A stretch of DNA of 8,573 nucleotides from Gammaproteobacteria bacterium (GTDB lineage: Bacteria > Pseudomonadota > Gammaproteobacteria > UBA1113), in NCBI GenBank assembly GCA_019752835.1, contig JAIELR010000092.1, forward strand, positions 1 to 8,573. The letters run 5' to 3'. The notes beneath the pieces were generated by a model. The model had not been told where the DNA came from, searched no databases, and saw only the letters and a list, made by a program, of their open reading frames with translations. The position numbers were made by a program, and so were the translations under genes. Positions within the stretch are counted from its first letter, which is position 1, and each line of letters begins with the position of its first letter. Shown here piece after piece: positions 1-6,201 of this stretch.

Positions 1-1
1 T

Positions 2-1129
2 CCTGCTGAAAGTACCTTGCAGCCCCTTCAACAGGCCTTGAGAAATGACTATTATGAAGTACGTGCGGCTGCAGCCACCTTGTTGAAGGCCTTTGCAGTT
101 AGCCCCTTTGCTGAAACCGCTCTGCAACTACTTCAACTAGCCTCGAAAGATGGGGATGAAGGCGTACGCCGGGCTGTTGCCGAATCAATGGGCGCCTTTG
201 CAGCGACTCCCTTTGCTGAAAGTGCCCTGCAACTCCTTCAACAGGCCTTGAGAGATGAGGATGAAGGAGTACGCCGGGCTGTTGCCGAATCAATGGGCGC
301 CTTTGCAGCGACTCCCTTTGCTGAAAGAGCATTGCAGCTCGTTCAACAGGCCTTGAAAGATAAAAATGATTACGTACATCAAGTTGCCGCAGCATCATTG
401 GTAGCATTTGCGACCACGCCTTTAGCTAAAAAGGCATTCAAGACACTCCAACAGCTCTTGAAGAATCAAGACAATCAAGACACATACGCGAATGTTGTGA
501 AGACTGTGGTGGATGCCATCGTTGCTTTTGCTATTGCTTGCCCTCAACCGGAATTGTATCAAATGGCATATCAAAGCTTATTAGCAAGCGTATCCTCTCG
601 TTTTTGGGTCCGCCTCGGCTTGCGCGTGAAATGTATTGCCGGTTTGGTTAAGTTAACAGAATTTCACAAAGATGTTTTAAAGAACCCTCTAGTTACTCAA
701 CTGAGTCACGATGTTGAATACTTCAAAAAATCATATTTCAACGAACCCTTGTTCTCTCCAAAAACTCAGCCTGTTTATTCAATGCTATCGCCAGAAAACC
801 AAAATAATATATTGCTTGAGGAGGAGATAGAAAATGAACCCTCAGAAATAATCATCATCGAGCACAATTCAGCCCACGAAGAAAGTGACGGTGAACAAAT
901 TACTATGGAAAATAAAAAAATATCCAGGTTGAGTGATTCGCAGAAAATGACGAGGAAGAATGAAGGAAATTTAGCCGTTCCTAAAATGTCAGATTTAACT
1001 CGAAATGGTATACTTCATTTTTCACCTAAAAATGGAGATCCTCCATCGAACCTCCGTGCCGACCCTGAGACGGGCAACCACGGGGGGTTGCCCCTACAAC
1101 AGCCCCAGCACGTGTACAAGTCGTCATGA
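2..1129 (+). CDS. HEAT-repeat protein, 5' end outside the window
   Basis: The frame is open to the left edge (codons from base 2). The first possible start, TTG at 17, falls inside a repeat unit, so the real start lies upstream and this is a C-terminal fragment. About four units of 35 residues follow, with the pattern PFAExALQLLQQALxD then VRRAVAESMGAFAAT. These are two amphipathic helices typical of HEAT-type alpha solenoids, which usually act as protein-binding scaffolds. Counting from the TTG, repeats cover about residues 1-150, a more diverged helical region reaches about 240, and an acidic, low-complexity tail (EEEIENE, SEIIIIEH, EESDGEQ) follows. No transmembrane segment or catalytic motif is visible. 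The last ~25 residues are encoded by a dispersed DNA repeat, so the native stop may have been replaced. Partner and function are unknown. The fold is likely; the role is not inferable. Confidence 0.8.
   Translation, partial: PAESTLQPLQQALRNDYYEVRAAAATLLKAFAVSPFAETALQLLQLASKDGDEGVRRAVAESMGAFAATPFAESALQLLQQALRDEDEGVRRAVAESMGAFAATPFAERALQLVQQALKDKNDYVHQVAAASLVAFATTPLAKKAFKTLQQLLKNQDNQDTYANVVKTVVDAIVAFAIACPQPELYQMAYQSLLASVSSRFWVRLGLRVKCIAGLVKLTEFHKDVLKNPLVTQLSHDVEYFKKSYFNEPLFSPKTQPVYSMLSPENQNNILLEEEIENEPSEIIIIEHNSAHEESDGEQITMENKKISRLSDSQKMTRKNEGNLAVPKMSDLTRNGILHFSPKNGDPPSNLRADPETGNHGGLPLQQPQHVYKSS
104..418 (+). repeat. Tandem 105-bp coding repeats (HEAT units)
   Basis: Three complete 105-bp units begin at 104, 209 and 314, all with CC[C]TTTGCTGAAA-like starts. 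A further partial unit lies on the left (from the edge) and a degenerate one starts at 419. The segments 155-222 and 260-327 are 68 bp long, exactly 105 bp apart, and differ at one base (GGC versus GGA, both Gly). The synonymous match shows recent unit duplication or gene conversion rather than selection on the protein alone. Confidence 0.9.
1049..1099. repeat. Dispersed GTAGGGGC-type palindromic repeat, copy 1
   Basis: Read on the minus strand this begins TGTAGGGGCAACCCCCC and ends in GGGTCGGCACGG. It contains a perfect 8-bp hairpin: GGGCAACC at 1072-1079 pairs with GGTTGCCC at 1086-1093 around a 6-nt loop. Short repeats starting (T)GTAGGGGC are known to be scattered in many bacterial genomes. 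A second, differently composed copy lies at 7537-7563. It overlaps the 3' end of the HEAT reading frame. Confidence 0.65.
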
Positions 1130-1153
1130 CAGATTGCCTCTAGAAAGTTTTAT

Positions 1154-1201
1154 CCCCGGATTCCGCTGCGCTGCATCCAGGCTACGAATCATCCGGGCTA
1201 C
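1154..1201 (-). repeat. REP-like palindrome with GTAG head, plus a second head
   Basis: On the minus strand, a GTAG head (1182-1185) is followed by CCTGGAT, a GC-rich centre (GCAGCGCAGCG) and the complementary ATCCGGGG. This is the layout of REP elements mobilised by RAYT (TnpA_REP) transposases. A second head, GTAGCCCGGAT, follows at 1191-1201. The 22 bp at 1164-1185 match 6162-6183 at 21 of 22 positions, so at least two copies are in the window. No RAYT gene is present here. Confidence 0.7.
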
Positions 1202-1234
1202 GAAATCATTCATCAAAAAAATTTCCGAATTCAC

Positions 1235-1259
1235 TTGACTTGTTGTCAATAAATTGACA
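1235..1259. promoter_or_regulatory. Palindromic operator overlapping the efflux promoter
   Basis: TGTCAATAAATTGACA (1244-1259) is a perfect inverted repeat of 7-bp arms around AA. Its right arm contains the -35 hexamer of the promoter. A third TTGAC half-site at 1235-1239 makes another inverted repeat with GTCAA at 1245-1249 (5-nt spacer). This is the geometry expected for a dimeric repressor (TetR or MarR type) that blocks RNA polymerase, and RND pumps are commonly controlled this way. No regulator gene is in the window, so the identity of the binding protein is unknown. Confidence 0.6.
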
Positions 1260-1282
1260 GCATTCACCCTTACGAAAATAAT
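1254..1282 (+). promoter_or_regulatory. Sigma-70-type promoter of the efflux operon
   Basis: TTGACA at 1254-1259 is a perfect -35 consensus. After exactly 17 bp comes AATAAT at 1277-1282, a 5/6 match to the -10 consensus. Transcription should begin near 1289, giving a very short leader of about 19 nt before the ATG at 1308. The -35 overlaps the palindrome described separately. The call rests on sequence alone. Confidence 0.7.
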
Positions 1283-1297
1283 TCTAAATCATGAATA

Positions 1298-1304
1298 AAG
1301 GTGG
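1298..1304 (+). promoter_or_regulatory. Ribosome binding site of the adaptor gene
   Basis: AAGGTGG is one base from AAGGAGG and ends 3 nt before the ATG at 1308 (AAGG itself is 6 nt away). An in-frame TAA at 1296-1298 lies just upstream, so this ATG is the earliest possible start and the site fits it. Confidence 0.7.
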
Positions 1305-1307
1305 AAC

Positions 1308-2600
1308 ATGTCCCGACGTCGCATAGCCTATATCTTAGCCGCAGTTATTGGCGCTTTTATCCTATTCAAAATAGGAAAAAGCATCTTTATAATGATCCAA
1401 ATGAAAAAACATCACGGACTTCCTCCCGCGCCTGTTGAAATAGCAAAAGCTGTTCAACAAGAATGGCAGAACCAAATCCAGACTACTGGCTCGATCTCAG
1501 CGATTCAAGGGGTCACTATCAGCCCTGAAGTGGCTGGCCGCGTCACAAAAATTTACTTTACGTCAGGCACTGATGTAAAAAAAGGCGATCCGCTGTTTCA
1601 AATTTATCCGGATATTTTACAAGCCCAGTTAGAAAACAATCAAGCGGCTCTCTCTTTAGCTCAAGTGAACTATAATCGTGCCGCTGCTCTTTATCAGAAG
1701 CGCGTGATTTCCCAAGAACAATTAGACAGTTACACCACCCAGCTTGAACAAGCCCAAGCCACTTTAGACCAAACTAAAGCACAATTGGTTCAACATAATA
1801 TTCTTGCGCCCTTTTCTGGTCGTATTGGTTTAAAGACAGTTGACGTCGGTAATTATGTCAACGTAGGTGAAGATTTAGTCAGTTTGCAGCAAATTAATCC
1901 CTTACGTATCGATTTTAATGTACCCGATAGCTATATCGACCAACTTAAAATTGGCGACAAGGTTGAAGTCACCCCGAGTAGCTCTTCTAACAATACCCTT
2001 TATGTCGGTAGCGTTTATGCTTTTAACTCCTCGGTTGATCCATCAACGCGCAGTTTTTCTATGTGGGCAAAAATTCCTAATCCCAATGAAAATCTGATTC
2101 CCGGAACCTATGTTGATGTTACCTTGTATGTTGGCCAAGCACATCCTGTTATCACGATTCCTCAAACCGCAGCCTTATTTAGCCCTCAAGGTGAATATGC
2201 GTATAAGGTTGTTGACGGTAAAGCGGTTAAAACAGAGATTACCGTTGGTTTACGCCAAGCTGACTGGATAGAAGTAAAATCAGGTCTTCAGGCAGGTGAT
2301 AGCGTTATTTCAGCAGGCCAAGTGAAGGTATTTGATGGCTCTCCAATTGTGCAAGCGCCATCGTCAACCTATGCTGCCGAAGCACCACCCAAGATAACCT
2401 ATGTTACGTTTCCTGCTGGCGATGTAGCGGGCCAAGCACCGGATACCGATGACCCCGCCGCTCCAGCTTCGCCAGCCAGCGTGAGTAATAGTAATACAAA
2501 GGCGACACCTGCACCAGTTAGCAGCAGTGCAATTCCGGCTTCTTCGTCTGTTGCTGCAGCGGCAACAAGCTCGGCACCAGCCAGTGGAGCCCCAAATTAA
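1308..2600 (+). CDS. RND efflux periplasmic adaptor (membrane fusion protein, HlyD/AcrA-like)
   Basis: This is the periplasmic adaptor of a tripartite efflux pump, linking the inner-membrane RND transporter to an outer-membrane channel. The N terminus has MSRRR and a hydrophobic anchor at about 7-30 with no lipobox cysteine, so it is probably membrane-anchored rather than a lipoprotein. The first lipoyl half lies near 66-99 (ISPEVAGRVTKIYFTSGTDVKKGDPL), the alpha-helical hairpin at about 103-160 (Q/A/L-rich, VISQEQLD), and the second lipoyl half at 163-196 (ILAPFSGRIGLKTVDVGNYV). The beta-barrel covers about 198-275 and the membrane-proximal domain about 280-348. The core matches the usual length, but residues about 351-430 are an unusual Ala/Pro/Ser-rich tail with no recognised fold. 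The start is fixed by a TAA at 1296-1298 and a good RBS. It sits 105 bp before the transporter gene in one operon. The family is certain; the substrate is unknown. Confidence 0.93.
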   Translation: MSRRRIAYILAAVIGAFILFKIGKSIFIMIQMKKHHGLPPAPVEIAKAVQQEWQNQIQTTGSISAIQGVTISPEVAGRVTKIYFTSGTDVKKGDPLFQIYPDILQAQLENNQAALSLAQVNYNRAAALYQKRVISQEQLDSYTTQLEQAQATLDQTKAQLVQHNILAPFSGRIGLKTVDVGNYVNVGEDLVSLQQINPLRIDFNVPDSYIDQLKIGDKVEVTPSSSSNNTLYVGSVYAFNSSVDPSTRSFSMWAKIPNPNENLIPGTYVDVTLYVGQAHPVITIPQTAALFSPQGEYAYKVVDGKAVKTEITVGLRQADWIEVKSGLQAGDSVISAGQVKVFDGSPIVQAPSSTYAAEAPPKITYVTFPAGDVAGQAPDTDDPAAPASPASVSNSNTKATPAPVSSSAIPASSSVAAAATSSAPASGAPN

Positions 2601-2632
2601 TCGTCTATACGGCTCGAGTCAACCGCGCCTAG

Positions 2633-2650
2633 TCGCAAATCCAATTGCGA
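2633..2650 (+). other. Small hairpin between adaptor and transporter genes
   Basis: TCGCAA (2633-2638) and TTGCGA (2645-2650) are perfect inverted repeats with a 6-nt loop, inside the 105-bp non-coding gap 2601-2705. A weaker outer pair, GGCTC at 2611-2615 with GAGCC at 2662-2666, could enclose it. There is no T-tract, so it is not an obvious terminator. It could tune the ratio of the two proteins or mark an mRNA processing site, but this is only inference. No promoter stands out in the gap. Confidence 0.35.
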
Positions 2651-2705
2651 GCAGTATATTTGAGCCATTGCACAATATAAAAATTACTCAGGAATATGAG
2701 CAAAA

Positions 2706-5700
2706 ATGAATTTCACTGACATATTTATTCGCCGCCCAGTGTTTGCGATGGCCCTCAGCCTTATGCTGATTGTGGTTGGTATTGCCGCATTTGTTAAAAT
2801 GCCTATACGTCAGTACCCATTAATCGAAGAAAACGTCATTAACGTATCCACCATCTATCCTGGTGCCAGTGGTACCATTATGGCTGGCTTCGTCACCACC
2901 CCGCTTGAAAATGCGATAGGTAGTGTTGAAGGGATAGACTATATGACCTCGTCGAGCTCGGAAAGCACGAGTACTATCACAGTCAACCTCTTGCTGGGAT
3001 ACTCCATGGAAACCGCGATGACGGACGTGGTAAACGCCGTTCAATCCACGATATGGCAATTGCCCAAGGATGTTCAAACCCCGAATATTTCAAAAACCGA
3101 TCCTAACGCTGAACCCGTTGATTATATTGCCTTTAACAGTAAAACACTTTCAGCGGCGGCAGTAACCGATTATATATTACGTGCGGTTCAACCGGTTTTA
3201 GATACATTGGATGGTGTTAGCCAAACGATTATCTATGGTGAACGTGAATACGCGATGCGTCTTAATTTAGACCCGCTCAAAATGGCGGCTTATGGCATTA
3301 CTGCTGGCGATGTCTTCCGTATTTTGCAAAATCAAAACTTGCAAGCCGCGGTCGGTACGGTATATAGCAAATACCAACAATTTGACGTCACCATAAACTC
3401 AGATATGTCAACGGTTGATGAATTTAATAATATGGTGTTAAAACAATCGAACGGCACCATTGTTCGTCTGAGAGATGTTGGAACGGCGGTATTGGGTGCA
3501 AATAATTACAATAGCTCCGCTGTCGTGGATGGAAAGGAAACCACGGTAATTGGTGTGGTTCCGACCTCTGATGCTAACCCACTTGCCGTGTCTCAGGAAG
3601 TACAAGCTGTATTGCCTACAATACAGGCCGCTTTTCCTAAAGGCCTTTCCCAAGAAATCGTCTATGATTCATCCGTATTCATTTCTGCATCCATCCATGA
3701 AGTGGTCATGACCATCATAGAGGCTTCTATCTTTGTTATCTTGGTTATTTGCTTATTTTTAGGCTCAATTCGATCGGTATTTATCCCTATTGTGACGATA
3801 CCTGTCTCTATTATCGGTGTTTGCGGCATCATGATGGCGCTTAACTATACCATCGATACCATCAGCCTTTTGGCATGGGTTATTGCCATCGGTTTGGTGG
3901 TGGATGATGCTATTGTGGTGCTTGAAAATATCTATCGGCATATGGAAGATGGTTTACAGCCGGTACCCGCGTCTATTGTCGGTGCACGGGAAATTGGTTT
4001 CGCTATTATTGCCATGACCTTAACCCTGGCTGCCGTTTATGCGCCGTTGGGCTTTACAGGTGGTTTAACCGGCATTTTATTCACCGAATTTGCCTTTACC
4101 TTGGCAGGCGCGGTAATCGTTTCAGGTTTCGTCGCCCTAACCTTATCACCAATGATGTGCTCCCGTATTTTGTCTTATGATGATAATCCTAATAGTTTTA
4201 CCCATAAAATTGACCGCGTTTTTGAAAAAGTCATTGTCAAATATAAATCTATTTTACGCCGTGTGATGGAAAAACGTTGGTATGTCGTAGCCGTAGCTGC
4301 GGCATTATATATCGTTTGTGGATATTTATTTACCCACACCAAAGGTGAGCTGGCGCCACTTGAAGATCAGGGATACCTGTTTGGTTATATCATCGGCCCT
4401 TCCTCGGCTAACGTGAATTTTACTCAAAAATATACCGATCAAATGGTCCCTATTTATAACGCTCTTCCTGAAATGTCTCACAATTTGATTATTAATGGTT
4501 TTGGTGGTGTTCCCTCACAAGCCGCCTCGGTCTTAAATCTGGTTAATTGGGATAAACGTAGCCGTACTGCAAGTCAAATTCAGGCGTCGCTTTTACCTAA
4601 GTTCTGGGCTATTCCAGGCTTGAAAATTTTCCCCATTAATCCACAGCCTTTACCAAGTACCGGTGGTTTTATTCCCGTGGAGTTCGTCTTAAAAACGACC
4701 AATGATATTAAAACCTTGTTACCAGCGATACAACAATTGCAAATGGCTGCGGCAAAAAATCCTGGATTTACCAATCTTACAACCGATTTAATGTATGATC
4801 GTCCTCGTATTAAGTTAGACATCGATCGGAATAAGGCTGGCGATCTAGGCATCCCAATTGCAGATATTACCAACACCTTGGGTACTATGTTCGGTAGCCC
4901 CGAAAGTGTTCAGTTCTCAATTCAAGATCGCGCTTATTATGTTATTCCGGAATACACCAAAAACTTTAATTTTGCGGCTGAGCCGACTGACATGAATAAA
5001 ATCTATTTGCGAACACAAAGTGGCGCTATGGTTCCATTGTCAACGGTTGTGAAAGTAGAACAAGATGTTGAACCATTGGCCATTAACCACTTCCAGCAAT
5101 TAAATTCAGCGACACTGCAAGCGAATTTAAACCTGGCGACTGGTTATACCTTAGGCCAGGCGATAGATTTTTTAACCAACTATACTAAGCAATATTTGCC
5201 TGATGTTCAGTTTGACTATGCAGGTCAGGCTCGTCAGTATATTGAAGCGTCTAGTGCGTTTGTCGAGGTCTTTGCTTTTGCGGTGATCTTTATTTTCTTA
5301 TTGCTCTCAGCGCAGTTTGAAAGCTTCCGTGATCCGCTGATTATTTTGGCCGTGGCACCTCTCACACTTGCGGGGGCATTAATTACTACCCATTTAACCG
5401 GTGGAACGCTGAATATTTACACCAAAATTGGTTTGACAACATTGATTGGTTTGATTGCAAAACACGGTATTTTGATTGTGGAATTTGCCAATCAACTCCA
5501 AGAAAAAGGGGTCAATAAACACGAGGCTGCCATAGAAGCAACCGCGATGCGTTTGCGCCCTATTTTGATGACAACAGCAGCAATGGTGCTAGGCGCCCTT
5601 CCCCTTGCATTGGCGAGTGGTGCAGGTGCAGCGGCACGTCATGCGATTGGTTGGGTTATCGTGGGTGGTATGACCATAGGAACCATGTTCTCGCTCTTCG

Positions 5701-5834
5701 TGGTACCAACCTTCTATAGCTTGTTTGCGAAAGTTAAAGTCTTTGATGTTGAATTAGAAAAACAAATTAGCGCGGCTATTAAGAAATCAGAAGCCTTGCG
5801 TGAAGAGGAAGAGAAACGACGACGCGGGGAGTAA
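2706..5834 (+). CDS. RND efflux transporter permease, HAE1 type (MexI/AcrB-like)
   Basis: This is a proton-driven inner-membrane pump that exports drugs or other hydrophobic compounds through an adaptor and outer-membrane channel. Its 1042 residues match the family. TM1 is at about 10-30, TM2-6 at about 333-482, TM7 at about 524-543 and TM8-12 at about 853-1003, with two large periplasmic porter/docking loops between. The proton-relay residues are all present: D400 and D401 in TM4 (GLVVDDAIVVLEN), K919 in TM10 (GLIAKHGILIVEFA), and R949 and T956 at TM11 (RLRPILMTT), equivalent to AcrB D407, D408, K940, R971 and T978. The opening and AGFVTTPLENAI then GIDYMTSSS resemble the MexI/VexD branch more than AcrB itself. 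It ends in a charged tail (EEEEKRRRGE). The start is fixed by an in-frame TGA at 2697-2699; the RBS is modest (AGGAA at 2690, or GAG at 2698). No OMF gene follows, so a shared TolC-like channel is likely. It appears intact; the substrate is not predictable. Confidence 0.96.
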   Translation: MNFTDIFIRRPVFAMALSLMLIVVGIAAFVKMPIRQYPLIEENVINVSTIYPGASGTIMAGFVTTPLENAIGSVEGIDYMTSSSSESTSTITVNLLLGYSMETAMTDVVNAVQSTIWQLPKDVQTPNISKTDPNAEPVDYIAFNSKTLSAAAVTDYILRAVQPVLDTLDGVSQTIIYGEREYAMRLNLDPLKMAAYGITAGDVFRILQNQNLQAAVGTVYSKYQQFDVTINSDMSTVDEFNNMVLKQSNGTIVRLRDVGTAVLGANNYNSSAVVDGKETTVIGVVPTSDANPLAVSQEVQAVLPTIQAAFPKGLSQEIVYDSSVFISASIHEVVMTIIEASIFVILVICLFLGSIRSVFIPIVTIPVSIIGVCGIMMALNYTIDTISLLAWVIAIGLVVDDAIVVLENIYRHMEDGLQPVPASIVGAREIGFAIIAMTLTLAAVYAPLGFTGGLTGILFTEFAFTLAGAVIVSGFVALTLSPMMCSRILSYDDNPNSFTHKIDRVFEKVIVKYKSILRRVMEKRWYVVAVAAALYIVCGYLFTHTKGELAPLEDQGYLFGYIIGPSSANVNFTQKYTDQMVPIYNALPEMSHNLIINGFGGVPSQAASVLNLVNWDKRSRTASQIQASLLPKFWAIPGLKIFPINPQPLPSTGGFIPVEFVLKTTNDIKTLLPAIQQLQMAAAKNPGFTNLTTDLMYDRPRIKLDIDRNKAGDLGIPIADITNTLGTMFGSPESVQFSIQDRAYYVIPEYTKNFNFAAEPTDMNKIYLRTQSGAMVPLSTVVKVEQDVEPLAINHFQQLNSATLQANLNLATGYTLGQAIDFLTNYTKQYLPDVQFDYAGQARQYIEASSAFVEVFAFAVIFIFLLLSAQFESFRDPLIILAVAPLTLAGALITTHLTGGTLNIYTKIGLTTLIGLIAKHGILIVEFANQLQEKGVNKHEAAIEATAMRLRPILMTTAAMVLGALPLALASGAGAAARHAIGWVIVGGMTIGTMFSLFVVPTFYSLFAKVKVFDVELEKQISAAIKKSEALREEEEKRRRGE

Positions 5835-5863
5835 AATTCCCGCTTCGATGAGCTACTCGCGCG

Positions 5864-5918
5864 TAATACGGGCTCTGAGGAATTCCCTGGTATTTTTTAA
5901 ACAGTGTAGCCCGTATTA
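5864..5918 (+). terminator. Possible transcript-end hairpin after the efflux operon
   Basis: TAATACGGGCT (5864-5874) can pair with AGCCCGTATTA (5908-5918), an 11-bp perfect stem with a 33-nt loop, starting 30 nt after the transporter stop. It is followed by the near-palindrome around 5915-5931, with only a short TTTT. The long loop and weak U-tract make it a poor intrinsic terminator, though it could protect the mRNA 3' end. Confidence 0.3.
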
Positions 5919-6161
5919 AAGCGCTTTTAATGCTCAATATACAGGCAACACCTTACTTGATAATCCCACAAATACATATGATTAAAGGACAGCGCGTAAT
6001 ACGGGGCCGAGTTTCGTAAAATCAACGATCCCGTATTACGCTTTTATCGTGAGCGTTCTTCATCTTGCCTCATTTGCAATATCAATAAATAGTAAGTTCT
6101 AAGCATTATTCCCGCTTTAATACGGGCTACACTGTTTAAAAAATACCAGGGGATTCCTCAG
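5875..6161. repeat. MITE-like element with 49-bp terminal inverted repeats
   Basis: The left arm 5875-5923 and right arm 6113-6161 are reverse complements at 48 of 49 positions (single T/C difference near the CTGAGGAAT end). Both run from CTGAGGAAT through TGGTATTTTTTAAACAG to TGTAGCCCGTATTAAAGCG. They enclose 189 bp with its own 12-bp hairpin and no open reading frame. Size (287 bp) and structure resemble a non-autonomous MITE or a pair of REP units. I see no target-site duplication directly outside the arms, so the true element ends may differ. Confidence 0.65.
5994..6041. repeat. Inner hairpin of the palindrome block
   Basis: GCGTAATACGGG (5994-6005) pairs perfectly with CCCGTATTACGC (6030-6041) around a 24-nt loop. 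The same motif, extended to 14 bp as GCGCGTAATACGGG, occurs in direct orientation at 5859-5872 and 5992-6005. It is related to the TAATACGGGCTAC motif in the outer arms, indicating a modular repeat family. Confidence 0.7.
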
Positions 6162-6201
6162 CGCTGCGCTGCATCCGGGCTACGAGAGACGTCCGGGCTA
6201 C
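6162..6201 (-). repeat. GTAG-headed REP-like repeat, second copy
   Basis: On the minus strand, two GTAGCCCGGA heads (ctac at 6198-6201 and 6180-6183 on the plus strand) are followed by GCAGCGCAGCG. Bases 6162-6183 match 1164-1185 at 21 of 22 positions. Unlike the copy at 1154, the complementary ATCCGGGG half is replaced by the 49-bp arm of the neighbouring element. The left head supplies the TAG stop of the gene at 6198-7430. Confidence 0.65.

Larger units (their letters stand above)
5835..6197. other. Non-coding block of nested palindromes between convergent genes
   Basis: No credible gene lies in these 363 bp. The sequence is dominated by repeats: a pair of 49-bp inverted arms, three copies of GCGTAATACGGG, a near-palindrome ATTAAAGCGCTTTTAAT at 5915-5931, and a GTAG-headed REP on the right. 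ATTCCCGCTT occurs at 5836-5845 and again at 6108-6117, each just ahead of a CGGGCT-containing repeat. The block ends both the rightward pump operon and the leftward hypothetical gene, so it probably serves as a two-way transcript end, but no classic GC stem plus T-run was found. Confidence 0.75.

Noticed and set aside
99..407. Open frame on the minus strand opposite the HEAT repeats
   Set aside because: It mirrors the repetitive coding DNA; its protein is only a translation of the repeat on the other strand, and the plus-strand frame has clear HEAT character.
1005..1238. 77-codon open frame across the HEAT gene end and the REP
   Set aside because: It runs through two dispersed repeats, has no RBS or recognisable protein, and overlaps the better supported frame and promoter region.
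2527..2709. 60-codon open frame between adaptor and pump
   Set aside because: It mostly overlaps the adaptor's low-complexity tail in another frame and shows no protein features of its own.
2820..4876. Minus-strand open frames inside the pump gene (2820-3077, 3438-3653, 4580-4876)
   Set aside because: They are antisense to conserved RND coding sequence and resemble no protein.
2706..5834. Heavy-metal (CusA/CzcA-type) RND pump
   Set aside because: Length, the TM4 DD pair and TM10 lysine pattern, and the GIDYMTSSS region fit HAE1 drug exporters; the adaptor has no metal-binding motifs.
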